A DNA stretch of 64,000 bases from Nothopassalora personata (GCA_033816765.1 CM066288.1:1860001-1924000); one strand, 5' to 3'; positions 10,392 through 23,066 are shown, counted from the stretch's first letter. The notes: generated from the sequence alone by a model not told the origin. Program-made: numbers and translations.

Positions 10392-11955
10392 TCAAGAGTA
10401 ATCAAACCTGTCCGGCAGAATGACCGGAGCTGCCAGGGTCCAACCAAAAATACCGTAGCACACCCATGCGCTCACAATCTTCACCCAACTGGCCCAGTAT
10501 GTGCGACCTACAGGCTGGAAGTCATCGCCTCTCTGATCCAAAGGCTGGTCACCTCCGATGTTCTGTGTCAAAAGTGTCGCGACCCATGCTGTAGCAAGCA
10601 TGAAGATGATGTGGAACAGCGAGTAGTTGTACTGGGTCCTTTGCTTCTCATCGTCGTTGTGTTTCCCAGTATCGACGTCATCGTCTTCATCGTCACTTTC
10701 GTCTAGTGCCGACGCTGGGAGGGCGCCGGACTCGACTGCACGCCGGAGCGCTTCCTGTCGCATCTCGCGTCGACTTTCTGGCTGGGTATCGACCATTCCA
10801 TGACCGACCTCATCATCCAACGCCACTGATTGGTAGCCTGGCTTTCCGGTGCCTAATGCGAGACCAAGTGTTGCAGCTCTTGTCGTTGTGTAAGCGCAAG
10901 TCATGAAGGTGACTACAGCACCAATGACGATGCTAGCCTTGCGTGTGCCAGTCGCGCGGACCAGCGGGTTGCATTGCTTGTCATCCGGTTCCATAGCGAC
11001 GGCACTGAGGGTGAGGTAGGTACAGTAAATCGACACAATGGCTGCTTGAGCTAGGCCGGCTCGTGGGTTGACAGCTTGAATGCTGGGGTGGATGGAAATA
11101 ATGCTGACTCCGATGAAGAAGATCAGGTTGAGCTAGGATATGTCAGCGGTGTTTCATGCATCATGTTTCAGCATGCTTACTGTAATAGCTGCCTGGTTCA
11201 TGGAGCATCCGCTGTTGGCAAAGTAGATGTACATGACGACTGTCATGGCCAAGCTGCCCAAGTACATGCCCATGGTCGATCCAATCAGGAGGCCTCTCCA
11301 CATGCCAGAGTCTGTATCCTCGATCTTCTCGATGCAGTACTCGGCAAAGGTGTGTGCCAGGTCGACCAGCAGGACAAGGCCCAGGAGCAAGAACAAGATG
11401 GCGCCGACCAGTGCGACATAGTTGCCCCAGACCTCGAAGAACTCGTTTGGTATCAAGAAGCTCAGCACGATCAGGCCCACCCACACAATCAACTTTGGTC
11501 CCCAATAGCCATTCTGCAACGCGGCGCGCTTGTCTTTCGAGTTGTTGACTCCCAGTAGCAGTACCGCGTGGAAGGCGTGGAAGAGGCCGAGGGCGAAATT
11601 GATGCGGTGGACGGCAGCGAAGCCGAAACATTCGTGGGAGAAGCAGTTGATCGTGACATAGTCAAGGAGGACTTTCTGCAGTTTCTTGATGGCCCAAGGC
11701 GTGAGCATGACCCAGGAGAGCAGGGAATTGAGGAGGAGGATAACAGCGTAGGCGATTCGGGTTGCGATGGAATTGTTGCATTTTCCGCAGGCGGAGCATA
11801 CTGCGCTACACGTAGCCTGTCATGTAGTCAGTATCGTCTGTGTTGTCGTCAGGTATGCTAATCCTTCATACAGCACCGCAGCAACTTGCGGCAAAGGTCA
11901 TGACCGTTCCCACACTGGGGACGGCCAGTAATGGTAGCGACAACAATGCACCCAT
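10392..11955 (-). CDS. TMS1: Serinc/TMS1 family multi-pass membrane protein
   Basis: Exons 11872-11955, 11181-11816 and 10392-11132 join across introns of 55 and 48 bp and encode 486 residues. The N-terminus is diagnostic: MGALLSLPLLA, then SCCGA-ATCSAVCSACGKC and NSIATRIAY, the Cys-rich start typical of Serinc proteins. About ten hydrophobic segments follow, with conserved family features such as the NSKDKRAALQNGYWGPK segment. An acidic loop (DESDDEDDDVD) precedes the last pair of membrane segments, and the protein ends APVILPDRFDYS. Serinc proteins are eukaryotic membrane proteins named for serine incorporation into lipids, although scramblase activity has been shown for animal members. The role here is inferred from the family. 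Confidence 0.92.
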
Positions 11956-12629
11956 CGTGAGAGAGAGAGAGATGCGCCCCGCGGAGAAGATGTTGCTTGC
12001 TTGTGCAGCGACGACGTTGACGCCTTGACGCCTTGACGCCTTGACGCCTTGAAGTCCAAGCCGCGGCAGTGCCACCCAGCACGTGCTCTGTGACGCTATG
12101 TCATGCTCTTGGCAAAGCAGAAACACCTCCGCCGTCGCACGCTCCTCCTCACGGTACCCGGTATACCCAGTCCTGACGACGGCCAGCGCCAGTGCCACTC
12201 CCTCTGCCACGCTGGACACCAGATTGAGTCTGATGCCTCGGGAGCGGGTTAGGCGAAAGCAAACATATACTCACAACCACTCTCACAAGGTGCTGTAAGC
12301 CATTGGGTGACTCCCTGAGGCGCGTGCCACTCATATTGCAGGTCTCAGCCCATTCTGGCAACCATGCGCTCTCCCCGTCTGTGGCGTCGCTCTGGCCAGC
12401 GTGGCTGCAAGCCATGTCACAGACATCGAGAGACACGACGAGCTGAGCCTGCACCTAACTATGCACGTCACGCTGTGGTGCGATATAGCAAGACCACATT
12501 GAGCAGAACATAAGGTACTTGATCTCTACTGCTGGGTAATTCTCCATCTCTTCTGCTCGTGCATCATCTCTACTACCGACAACCCTGATCCCACTACCAT
12601 CTTCACTCATATAGCAAAACCTACCCAAA
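11956..12629. other. Divergent intergenic region with a short tandem repeat
   Basis: This is the shared upstream region of the Serinc gene (minus) and the DUF2235 gene (plus). It contains about four tandem TTGACGCC units near 12,018-12,050. No other element is clear. Confidence 0.6.
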
Positions 12630-14392
12630 ATGGTCAAACGCATTATCGTTGCAGTCGATGGCACCTGGGTCAACAGCGACAATGGCTACGTCGAATCTGA
12701 TCCTAGCAAGCCTTCTCTAGCCACACCTTCGAACGTGACAAGGCTATGCCGAGCTTTGGAGGGCCGATCCCAGGATGGCATTGAACAGATTGTCTACTAT
12801 CAAGGAGGCCTTGGCACAGGTGGCAACTGGTACTCCTACAACATCGGTGGGTTCTTGGGTGCTGGGATCGATGAAGCTATGCGGCAATCCTATGGCTTCA
12901 TCTGCAACAACTATGAAGACGGTGACGAAATTACCCTTATCGGCTTCTCTCGTGGAGCTTTCACTGCGCGCTCAGTCGGTGGTCTGCTTGGCGAAGTCGG
13001 CGTCTTGACCAAGCGTGGCATGGACTCTTTCTACCCAATCTTCAAGGACTGGGAGAACCAGAATAAGAAGGATTACAAGCCGAGCTACAGTACACCGGAC
13101 TGGACTATCGACAGCCGCCCGAAGACTTTCGCCAACGGTGCGTATATGAACGCGCTCGCTGCTGTAGGATTGACTCGTCCCAACGTACCCATCAAGGCGG
13201 TCGCGGTCTTTGACACCGTTGGCTCTCTTGGCATTCCGGATCTGCATCTTGCTGGCTTCAAGATTTACACTGGCTCAAAATCTGAGTATAGCTTTGTGAA
13301 TACTCAAGTCGCGCCAAATGTCGAGCACGCATACCAAGCCTTGGCCCTCGACGAGAAGCGAGGTGCATTCTCACCGACTGTGTGGGAATCACCCAGAGGT
13401 AACACCGACAAGCACATCTTGAAGGTACGTACTTGAAGCGTACCAGGCATTGACCGTTGCCCTGGACATGGAAGAGTGTTTGAGACTTACGTTGCACGAC
13501 GCGCCTCCCACAGGACCTAGCTCCTAATGAGACATTGCCACACAGTTTTCAACTACGACTAACGTCTTCCGTTTCGTAGGAGCTGAAGCAGACCTGGTTC
13601 GCCGGCGTACACACTAACATCGGCGGCGGCTACAAGGACACATCCGTCTCTGATATCACGTTAGCATGGATGATGGAGCAGCTTTCGAAGCACCTCGAAT
13701 TTGACAGACCGTACTTGAGCTGGCAAGTCACTCAGAACCAGAAGTTCTACCAGGAGAAGGGCACACCAGCAGCTGGTCAAGGATGGGGACTCGGCTTGAT
13801 TCAGGACAATAGCACTGGCTTTCTCAACATGCTTCAAGGTACGTACTGAAGGGTGCAAGGGTACAGGTCATTGAGTGGTGGCCTTGAGAACGGTGGAGCG
13901 CGCGAGATGCCAGTGCCGCAAGACTCGCCACCTTCTGCCTCTACACCACTTGCTCAGGCACCGTCATGTCATATTTTCGTGCATTGCTAATCGTATTGCT
14001 TGGCAGGCACCGCGACACGTACACCCGGGGAGTACCATCTCACAGACCCAAACACTGGCAGACAGCTTCCCGAAAGGCTCCTCAATACTTGCGAGTTCAT
14101 CCATCCCAGCGTCCGTTACCGAATTGACAATGGCACTAGCCTTGCCACGAGCGCGGACCAGAAGGTTGGCTCGGGGAAGTACTTGCCACAAGCACTCGCG
14201 AAGTGGGAATACAAGGCTCCCGGTCAAGAGGTCGTTGGCGCACAGATCGATCCGAAGTGGGCGAAAGCAGCAAAGTGGGTGAAAACTGATACCAAAACTT
14301 ACATTGTCGAAGACACAATTAAGGCGGAAGGCTTCGAGCGAGTGTTGACGGATAGCTGGGAAGGCGTCAACTCCTTCTTGGGACTACGGTGA
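12630..14392 (+). CDS. DUF2235 alpha/beta hydrolase
   Basis: Exons 12630-13424, 13580-13838 and 14007-14392 join across introns of 155 and 168 bp and encode 479 residues. The start KRIIVAVDGTWVNSDNG matches the DUF2235 opening, in which the Asp-Gly-Thr is conserved. The nucleophile elbow is GFSRGAF with Ser near residue 107. A likely acid is in AVFDTVGSLG, and a His candidate is in FAGVHTNIGGGY in exon 2. The family is widespread in fungi and related to Tle-type phospholipase effectors of bacteria, so a lipase or phospholipase activity is plausible but unproven. No signal peptide or membrane segment is visible, which suggests an intracellular enzyme. The introns are longer than most in this window. 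Confidence 0.88.
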
Positions 14393-14915
14393 TCAAGCCC
14401 GGATGCAACATGGCATGTGGCTCCGCTCTGACTCATGAAGGATGCAATATCGTAATTGCGAACTTGACCTCCAGAGCAGGGCGCGACTCTGCTATATCAT
14501 TGCACTGCCAATGCTTTAATTCAGCCTTTGCACCCAGCTCCTGAACTGCCAATTCGCCGCACGTGACTTTCGTCATATTCGGCTCTTCGGACCATCAAGC
14601 TCAAGGTTTGTGCTTGCTATCCATGCAAGCAGAAGTTGAGTTGGCACCATACATGTCTCATCCACAAGTCAGATGCAGACGTCGTGTCATGCGACTCGGT
14701 GGTGCGATCAGTCGGTGTACAATGGCGACGTAGTCAGCCAAGCTGACGGTTAGCCGAGCATTGACTACTTCAAGGAGCAAGTATAATGGAACTCTGAGTC
14801 GACGACATATCTAATCTATCGTCAGCTATTCGAGCCATTAGAACAACACCAACAGTCTCTCACCCCCGTAATCACACAATCTTGAAGCCGCCTGCCGGAA
14901 GCAACAACTGGCATC
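14393..14915. other. Intergenic, nothing recognised
   Basis: Probable 3' region of the DUF2235 gene and promoter of the next gene. No repeat or RNA gene is seen. Confidence 0.5.
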
Positions 14916-16571
14916 ATGAACTACATTAAATTTTTGCACGAGCAGCGCCCAGCAGACTCAGAAGCGGTTGTAAGTGTTAGTTCCGCACTATGCTGCAACA
15001 CCAAGGTTGACAACTGATAGGTCCTCGTCGACGCCGAGCGACCAGAACGAACGATAACATGGCAGCAATACCACTCAATGGTTCAGAGACTGGCAGCCGG
15101 ACTCGAGGCTCTTGGTCTTGCAAAGTCAGAGTGCGTTGCACTCCTGAGCCGCAATGATATCTGCTACTACATCCTCGCAGACGCAATCATACTCGCCGGC
15201 GGAGTATTTATTGGGTTCCCCTTCGAGAGCAAGGTGGCCGAACTCGAAGGACATATCAAGGCTGCGGATGTGAAGTGGATCTTTGCGGAGCTTCGATTGC
15301 TGGAACAAGCTCAGTCTGCGTTTGCAGACCTAGGACTTCCGGAGTCCCATGTCTTCCTCTTCGACGCTGCGAATCCTGCCGATGAGGTCAAGCGGTCTTT
15401 CAGCACACTGTTGCAGACGGACGAGCCCAGCTCGCAAGAGCAATTCGACTTTTCACATGGAGGAGACCAGGCATGTTTCAGATTCTTGACAAGTGGCAGC
15501 ACCGGAACTCCAAAAGCTGCTGAGATCTCCCATGCATGCTCCATCGCTCGCGTCCAGCAGTCGAACAAGGTCATGCCTGCCAGCGATATCAGGCAACTTC
15601 AAATCATCGCCATGTATCACGCCACTGGCGTTCTTACGCACGTCAGAGCTTTGACCGGACGGATCACAGCGTACATATCTGCGATAACAGACGCCGCGCT
15701 CGCGATCGACTACATTGAGAAGTATGGCATCACTGATATGACCTTGCATCCTCGCTTTGCCGAAGATGTGGCAGAAGTTGTTAGAAGTGGTGCCAGGAAG
15801 AAAGAAGCGCTGAGGTCGTTCCGAAGAGCAAGAATTGGAGGAAGTCTCTGTCGAGATGATACCGCGCAAACTTTCAAATCAGTCTTGCCAGATGATGCCG
15901 TCGCCGCTGTGGCCTATGGGTCGACCGAAGCGTGGACATTGGCAGGCCTGACTGCTGGAATGACATATGTGCCTGACCACGTTGGAGGTCGGATGCCAGA
16001 TATTGAAGTCACTGTTGTTGATCCTGGAACGCTGGAAGAAGTACCTGCCGATACTGAGGGCGAGGTTATCGCCCGTGGCCCGCTCGTCTTCAGCGGATAT
16101 CTCAACAACCCTGAAGCCAACAAGGCGAGCTTCGTGCAGAGGCAAGATGGTGTATGGTTCCGGACTGGGGATAAAGGGCATTTCTCTTCCAAACACCACC
16201 AGCTGAGGATTACCGGTCGTTATAAGGAGATCTTCAAGGTTGGATCTGAGGAGGTGGCGCCTGCGGAGGTGGAAGCTGAGTTGCTGAAGCACCCTGCCTT
16301 GACCGACACTACAGTCACGTCGACGGATGGACGCCGGCAGAAGGGTGATCTCGAAGTCTTGGCATATGTTGTCTCGAAAGACGATCGATTGAGTGCTCAA
16401 GACGTTGTTGACTTCGTGGCGTCCCGTGTGTCCGCGTGGAAGGCGCCAACTGGTGGAGTGATCTTTTGCGACCGTATCCCACGCACGGCATATGGCAAAA
16501 TTGATCGAAGAGCTTTGGCCATGGAGGAAGTGCAAGATAGATCTGCCAGACATTTGTCAGTCGCAGTATAG
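14916..16571 (+). CDS. 4-coumarate-CoA-ligase-like adenylate-forming enzyme
   Basis: Exons 14916-14969 and 15021-16571 join across a 51-bp intron and encode 534 residues. Core motifs of ANL-type adenylating enzymes appear in order: TSGSTGTPKA (A3) near 175, YGSTEAW (A5) near 317, RTGD (A7) ending near 402, GRYKEIFKVGSEEV (A8) near 417, and PRTAYGKID with the catalytic Lys (A10) near 511. No carrier-protein or condensation domain is attached, so it is a stand-alone ligase, probably making an acyl- or aryl-CoA. There is no clear C-terminal peroxisome signal (it ends HLSVAV). The substrate cannot be told from the sequence. No other biosynthetic genes sit beside it. Confidence 0.9.
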
Positions 16572-16816
16572 CTTGCGAAGGACGATGACACAACATGGTA
16601 TAGACCCACATTCCGCGGCTGTACGGCAAGCCGCTTGCAACAAATGGTGGAAATTGGTTCGACGCAAGCCACAAAGCTTCGAAGTACCGCGGAAGGATCA
16701 AATAGCGCACCAGGCAGAAGGTACATCAAGACGCGCTCCACCTCATCTCGTCTCCATCTCGCAACGGCAAAAACACATACCACCACAACTCCCGAGACGC
16801 ATCACCACCGCCAACC

Positions 16817-17356
16817 ATGTCATCCACCGCCGCCATGACCATGGCCACCCCAGGCTCCTACTCCGTGGGCGCGCTTATCCCCTTCACTGCGACCTTCATC
16901 GACAACGGCGCCACGACAGCAGTTCCCGTTGTCGGTCAAGTCCTGGACAGTGGCGCGACTAACTTCGTCGGCTACGAGGACGGAGATGCCGAATATCTCT
17001 TGACGGCCTCCGCTCCAAATGCACAGCGAACCACTCTGGCAGATGGGCGCACTTACTATGTCTCTTCTGGAGCAGCTCCTTCGGGATATCTTGCGCGTGA
17101 GAGTGGTGCTATGACGGGATCCGCCGGATCTGGCGCTGGGACTAGTGGGACGAGTGGTGCAGCTGGAAGTTCCCCTGGATCCAGCGCGATGATGACGGGT
17201 TCGAGGACTTCGAATTCGATGAGAGCGAGTTCGAGTACGGCTTCTGCGCAGTTGGCGACAAGCACTTCTCAGGCGTCGGGACGACAGTTCTCGATGGGAG
17301 GTGCTGTGACTTTAGCGCTGGGATTTGTTGCGCTTACGGTTGGGTATCTTGCTTAG
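16817..17356 (+). CDS. Ser/Thr/Gly-rich protein with C-terminal GPI-like tail
   Basis: A single exon encodes 179 residues. The first half reads as a folded domain (YSVGALIPFTATFIDNGA, then TTLADGRTYYVSSGAAP). The second half is a Ser/Thr/Gly/Ala-rich stalk, and the C-terminus is a hydrophobic tail (TLALGFVALTVGYLA) preceded by small residues. That layout is typical of GPI-anchored fungal wall proteins. However, no N-terminal signal peptide is present from this ATG, so either a 5' exon is missing from the model or the protein is tail-anchored. The family is not recognised. Confidence 0.6.
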   Translation: MSSTAAMTMATPGSYSVGALIPFTATFIDNGATTAVPVVGQVLDSGATNFVGYEDGDAEYLLTASAPNAQRTTLADGRTYYVSSGAAPSGYLARESGAMTGSAGSGAGTSGTSGAAGSSPGSSAMMTGSRTSNSMRASSSTASAQLATSTSQASGRQFSMGGAVTLALGFVALTVGYLA

Positions 17357-17940
17357 GCTTGAGGATCTGGCGGGAATTTTAGATCTGACGTGAGGACTTA
17401 CAACCCCATTGGAAACTCTGCGCAGAGATAGCTATCGCTACATTTGAGATTGGGTGCAACGAAAGGATGAGATGCAAGCAGGAAAGATCAAACATAATGC
17501 TAATCACTAATGTCGTGCCCGTTGTAAAATCGCTAGATGCTACATCTCCTGTTGAATTGTAGTTCGCTGACTGCAGCATAGCCATTTCCTAAGCGTGTCC
17601 AAAGGTATGTCGAGAGGTGTGCCGAGAGAAAGTGCCAAGCAATTTGAAACATTCACCCAGCACCAACCAATATGGTGGTAAAGGTCTGCATTTGTGGAAC
17701 GTTCCTCAAAGTGAAAAATAGCTCGGATTAGAGGCAGGGGACTGGGGATTGACCCAGAGTCTTTATTTTAGCGCACATGTTCTGTCCTCAATCACCCAAA
17801 TCTCAGCAAGACACGTTAGCATCGAACCTATTTAACAGCACTCCTAGTTGCCTCACTAACGCAACATCAACTTGAATTGATCAGCAGCACAGCAGCTTTG
17901 GACATATAAAGCTAAAAGCACACATTCAAGATCCGCTAAC
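17357..17940. other. Intergenic, nothing recognised
   Basis: Unique AT-moderate DNA upstream of the J-domain gene. No supportable feature. Confidence 0.5.
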
Positions 17941-19310
17941 ATGTCGGCCGACGATATTCTCAATGAATCACTTCGCGCTCTCTACATTCAAGCCGAGCAG
18001 AAGGACCCTCTGGATGTACTCGGGCTGCAGCTCAAGGGTGCCACAGCAGCACAATCGAAAGCTTCCTACCGTGCTCTGGCCCTTCGCCTCCATCCCGCCA
18101 AGCATAAGAGTAAGAGGGCCAAGGATCTGCACACTCGACGATTGAACCTTGTTTCAGCAGCCTATGAGCTCGTGACAGCGGCGAATTCTGTCGACAACAC
18201 GGACCCAAGCCTCGCCACCGACGACGATAATCAGGTAGAAGTAGAAGATCTACGCTACGCAGAGAAGCTGAGACGGCAGCGTGCAAACAGACTGCAAGCA
18301 GAGCAGGCACGCAAAGTGGAACTCGAGGAGAAGCAGTTCCGTCAGGAGGCGAAGGATCAGCGCCTGGAAAGGCTGCAAGCCTACAAAGCCCAAGTTTGGA
18401 AGAGTAAGCAAAAGCGTACGGCACTCAGGGGCGCTATGGCTGCACGGAATCGCTTCAGGACTCAACGTGGCATAGAGCGCGCCAGCGAGAAAAGATACGT
18501 TGCTACTATCGAACAGCTCTTCGCGGGTAGAGAATGGCGCAAAAAGATGGACGAAGCTGACACTCACCCTGGCTTGGGAAAGACGGATTCTTCGCGCTAT
18601 GATGCCGACAAAGCCCGCGAGGAATTGGTCGAGCAGCGTGTGCTCCGAGCAAGTGCTACTAGAGCTCACGGGCAGGCGAACGCAACCGAGTTCGGCGACG
18701 AGCAGGACTCTTCGTTCGACGGCCAGGAAGCCCTCCCAGCTATCGAGAACAAGAAGAAATACATCGGCCAGAAGCATGAGGATGGCCAGGCGGCGGCGGC
18801 GTTCAGATGTGAGAAGCTTACAGCGTCGCGAAAGCAGCGTAGCAGTCAAATTCTTCTCGACCACGATGGGATGTTGATGAAGCTCTGGCTCTCGAGTATG
18901 GCAAGTGCAATACCGCCGTGGATGCGAGACGTGAAATCGTTGTAAAGGCTTTTGACACTCCCGTCGCAGAAGCTGTCACTGCTTGCCAGCTGAACTCTTC
19001 ACACAAGACTGCCGACGCGGAGGCGAGCAAGACCGTAGATAACATGATCGAGTCTAACACGGACACTGTTGCCCTTCAAGCCCTACCGGCTGCCATAAAG
19101 CCTCGCGAAGACACCATTGAGCCCAGTACAGAAGCTTCTCCCAAGGCTGAAGGCTCGCCAAAGGCTACTGCGGATGCACTCCGACGTCAGAAGCAGCGCG
19201 AAATTGCAGACTTGCTCAAGAAATTTCCAGCCTACAGAGAGAACGCTTTCTTGCTTCGCCACTGGGTAAAGAAGATTTCAGGCGAGTCTAAGGTGGATTT
19301 TGATTTATAG
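17941..19310 (+). pseudogene. J-domain-like gene with degenerate HPD and a frame break
   Basis: The first frame, from ATG 17941, reads MSADDILNESLRALYIQAEQ, then a J-like domain (KDPLDVLGLQLKGATAAQ to SAAYELV, residues about 20-80). The essential HPD is HPA here (RLHPAKHK). A long charged coiled-coil region rich in Lys/Arg/Glu/Gln follows. Near 18,860-18,880 the protein-like reading moves to another frame (DVDEALALEYGKCNTAVDAR onward) and runs to 19310. I found no GT-AG intron with the right phase to connect them. Without HPD it could not stimulate an Hsp70 in the usual way. It is a tandem relative of the next gene. It may be a pseudogene, or intact with one sequence error. Confidence 0.55.
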
Positions 19311-19601
19311 AGACTTGGGAGTATACGAGGATGAATGGTTGGAGGCGGACAGATGCAGGTGAATGAGAATGGACTGGATCTGGGTCTGTGCGCGCGCACA
19401 TGTGCTGGCGTTAAATATTGACCTTCTTGCTTCTTGTAGAACAATCCAAAGAACTCACAACAGACCTCACTCTCCACTTTCCGTTCCATTCGCATCCAAG
19501 AGGAGCACCGTACCAACTCCAATACTTGCTGCATGTCGCAGAAGATAACGACAGTCCAAAAGGTACACATCAGTACGGAACACCAACGTCGAGTGGCCAA
19601 G

Positions 19602-21579
19602 ATGTCGGCCGACAACATCTTCAACAAGCCTCTCGTGTCGCTTTACCTCCAGGTCGAGCAAAAAGATCCATGCGACATTCTCGGACTGAATGATGGAGCA
19701 GCAACGGCAACAGCAGCTGAAGCGAAGGCTGCTTACCGCGAACTCGCACTACGACTTCATCCCGACGAATGCCAGAACAGTACCATCGAGAAACTACACA
19801 CTCGCATCTTCCAGCGAGTGCAGGAGGCGTACGAAGCTCTCATGTCGGCCACATTGCTGAATGACAAAGACCTCGAGCTTGCTACTGAAGGGAATGTCAA
19901 GATCCAGCTACCCAGAATTGCAGACCTTCCATTCAAGGACAAGTTGATGAGGATGCGAGAGGCTCGAGTGGCTGCGAGTCAAGCAGAGAATATTTCAAAG
20001 GGCGGAGAAGAAGTTCCGATATCAAGCAAAGCAGGCTCGCCTTGCTGACCTGCATGGCCACAAGAACGAGATCGCTAAAGCTAAGGGAGATCTGCAGAAG
20101 AATAAGATGGCATTGTAGGGCTCCAAAGAAAAAAAATCCTCCAAGTACGGGACTAACCCACCACAGTATCTGGACGCTCTCGCAGTAGACTCGGTCACTA
20201 CAGCGCTCTTCGGAACGCACGGATCGCAGCAGACACAGACGCCACCTACGGTTCACGAGAGAAGACGGACAAGCTACCGGAGACCTCCGACCAGAGGCGT
20301 GAGTCTTTCGTGAAGAACTTTTCCATCCTTCCTCCACTCACCAACGCGGTGGCAGACAAGCGCCAGAAGATCGAGGTCAGTAACGAGCAGACATCATGCT
20401 CCGTTACTGGCAATGTCTCTCGCTCAACTGTGGAGCAGAAGCTACTGCAGAAAGAAGCCGACCAGATCGCCGGTAAAGAGTACAAGAAGCAGACTTGCCT
20501 CGTGAAGAGGTTCCGCAGCTCGGACGGAAGGGTGATGAGAGAAAGCAGCGGAGTGAGACTTGCTACTAGACTGCGGCCAAGAGGCCAACGTTGTCGTAGC
20601 TGGACCTGGCAGCTACTATCGCGACCAGGACAACAGACAACTCACCAGAGGTCGAGTCACTAACCTCTCCCTCCACGCCTTGGAGCGCAAGGAGCATGTC
20701 AAGGCCGAGAAGAATCGACGTAAGGACGAGCTCAATAATTACACCAAGAAGCACGCCCCAGCCCAGCAAGTCACGACCGACTATGGCAATCCGGTCTATC
20801 TCTTCGACTACTACGAAGGCAGTGCCCAGCTCAGTATCGACTTCCACCAGGAGCAAGTCAACATCGAGGAACGTCTATATTCAGAGGAAAACGTTGAGGT
20901 CTGGGACGAGCACGCCAGGGACATCGTCGACTTCAAGCAAGGTCCAAAGGCTCCCGCCATCCGAGACAAGCATTGCATTCATGCAGAGGAGAAAATGTAC
21001 AGTATCGACGACGTTCAACCCGACACCATCGAGGAGTGGCGAGATCATGTTGATGAGGTCACTGAGGATCCGATTCCCGGACTGGACGACGTCGCCAGCC
21101 AGCCCGATACCTCTGATGAGCAGGTCTGGCCAGGTCTGTTTGCAAAGAGGTACGTTGTTGAAATCGAGCCTGGAGTGATGTCATGCTCAGAGGTCGTCAA
21201 GAAGAAGCCGGTTATCAAGGATGACGGAGTCAGCGAGGAGTCGACTTTGAAGCGTCTAGTCCTGCGGACACGTCAACCTGGCCAAGCTAATGAAGAGCAG
21301 GAACTCGAAAAGGATCCAAAGCAAGCTGACCTTGATCTGGAATCACTCCAAGAGAACGGGGGTGAGGGTGCGGTCAGGGAGAGTGCTCAACAGAGCATCG
21401 AGCTGACTGCCTCCCACGGCCATGAGCAGATTGTCGCGACTCCTGAAGCCGCCCAGAAGCACGAACCGGACCCTACTGGTGGCCAGACTAAGCAGGACAG
21501 TGGTGGCTTCTCTTTCATTGGGGACATGGTCAAGTCCTTCACATCGTACTGCCAGAACCTATTCTTCCTCCGCCGTTAG
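19602..21579 (+). pseudogene. Second J-domain gene, multiple frame disruptions
   Basis: It starts MSADNIFNKPLVSLYLQVEQ and carries a J-domain with an intact HPD (RLHPDECQNS) at residues about 25-85. Protein-like text then changes frame at least three times. VKQRIFQRAEKKFRYQAKQA begins near 19,980 in a new frame. A block ending in RESFVKNFSILPPLTNAVAD lies around 20,300-20,370, and the last block (GPGSYYRDQDNRQLTRGRV onward) runs in another frame to the stop at 21,579. A GTAGGG...CCACAG stretch near 20,117-20,166 with a GACTAAC branch point looks like an old intron, but phases do not connect. The final block is acidic and ends SYCQNLFFLRR. It is probably a decaying tandem duplicate. Confidence 0.55.
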
Positions 21580-22194
21580 GTCAAAACTATGACGGGAGGT
21601 GGAGATCTGGACGTTGGTTGAGTACAGTTGAAGCATGTAAGCCTGTGAAAAGGATGGTTTTGGACAAGGACAACCATAAAATGGTACAGAGACATGAGAT
21701 GCACAGGAGACAGCAAGCAGGACGACCGTCCCGTGAACGACGGACTCCAAGGAGACAATGATAGCCATAGCATATGCATGAATAAGAACAAAACGACTTG
21801 ATTGCAAGTACATACTTATCTACTTTGGCAGCGACTGGTTTCACTCAAAGAGCTACTCCCACTTGGTTTCATCCCGAAGGACTACTCACGCCGGTCACCA
21901 CGAGAAGGTGGCTGCCATCGACCAGCATCTCTACCAGACCTCCATGCAGCGCATACGCGGCTGATGCACTTTGGTCCAGCACCCCTTCAATCCCAGCTCA
22001 GCGGTCCGCAAAGGAACATGAGCGGAGAGAGAAAGAGACCCCAGGGAGGACGACCCGGGGTGAAAAGAGACGGAACCACTTGCGTGGAGGAGGTAGAAAG
22101 GGTCGGAGCTGAGAGGAGGAGGAGGAGGAGGAGGAGGTAGAGAGAGGAGCTTCACTTCAACAACCAGACAGACCCTCGGATGGGAAAGTTCTTT
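21580..22194. other. Intergenic with GGA microsatellite
   Basis: No gene is recognised. A run of about eight GGA/GAG triplets lies near 22,113-22,138, directly before the minisatellite array. Confidence 0.55.
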
Positions 22195-22975
22195 GGTCTC
22201 GCCCACTGCATCGGACACCGACGAAGGGGTTGCCAACGAAGTGTTTTGATGCGAGTGGTGTGGTGCGTCAAGTAACAGACGGCTGAATGGATCGGACGGT
22301 CGTCGATCTAGAGGACATGCCAAACCATGCTCTGATCTCAGGACCCACTGCAACGGACAGCGACGAAGGGGTTGCCAACGAAGTGTTTTGATGCGAGTGG
22401 TGTGGTGCGTCAAGTAACAGACGGCTGGATGGTAGGACAGGTCAACAATCAGAAGTGCATCCCAAACCAATGCTCTGATCTCTCCCACGACCGCTCAACG
22501 CTGGGTGGCAAGGCCAGGTTTCTTGCGGAGGTGGTGTGGTGCGTCGAGTAACAGACGGCTGAAGGGTCGGACGGTCGTCGATCAAGAGGCATCCCCAACA
22601 ATGCTACGATCTCAGGACCCACTGCAGCGGACAGCGACGAAGGGGTCGCCTTTGAAGTGTCTTGCTGCGAGTGGTGTGGTGCGCCAGGCGAGGACGGCTT
22701 CGAGGTAGGACGGTCGACAATCAGAAGTGCACCCCAAGCAAATGCTCTGATCTATGCCCCAAATGAGCTCGCTGGGTGGCAAGGCCAGGAGTCAAGTGGT
22801 GTGGTGCGTCGAGTAACAGACGGCTGAATGGTAGGACAGTCGACAATCAAGAGGCACCCCAAACAATGCTCTGATCTCTTTCCCCCAAACTCTTTGAATC
22901 AACACTGGCGAGCCAGCGCATCTCCGCAGAGGATGGTGTGGTGCGCCACACTGGACGGCTTCGACTGCTGGTGAG
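22195..22975 (+). repeat. Minisatellite, six imperfect units of 124-142 bp
   Basis: Core copies of GTGGTGTGGTGCG(T/C)C followed by a CAGACGGCT-type segment occur at about 22,254, 22,396, 22,531, 22,670, 22,794 and 22,933. Each unit also carries variants of ATGCTCTGATCTC, and several carry GACAGCGACGAAGGGGT. The units are clearly diverged, so the array is old or under constraint. A minus-strand open frame crosses part of it but shows no domain. Confidence 0.85.
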
Positions 22976-23066
22976 GCAGCCTTATCCGGGGCCCTGGATG
23001 ATGATCAACAACTGCAGACCAGCCAGGTCCAATCTGCAATCTCGCGCAAAGTCTCGCAGAGGGATC

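Noticed and set aside
22195..22975. CRISPR-like array
   Set aside because: Units are long, diverged and without regular spacers, and the DNA is eukaryotic.
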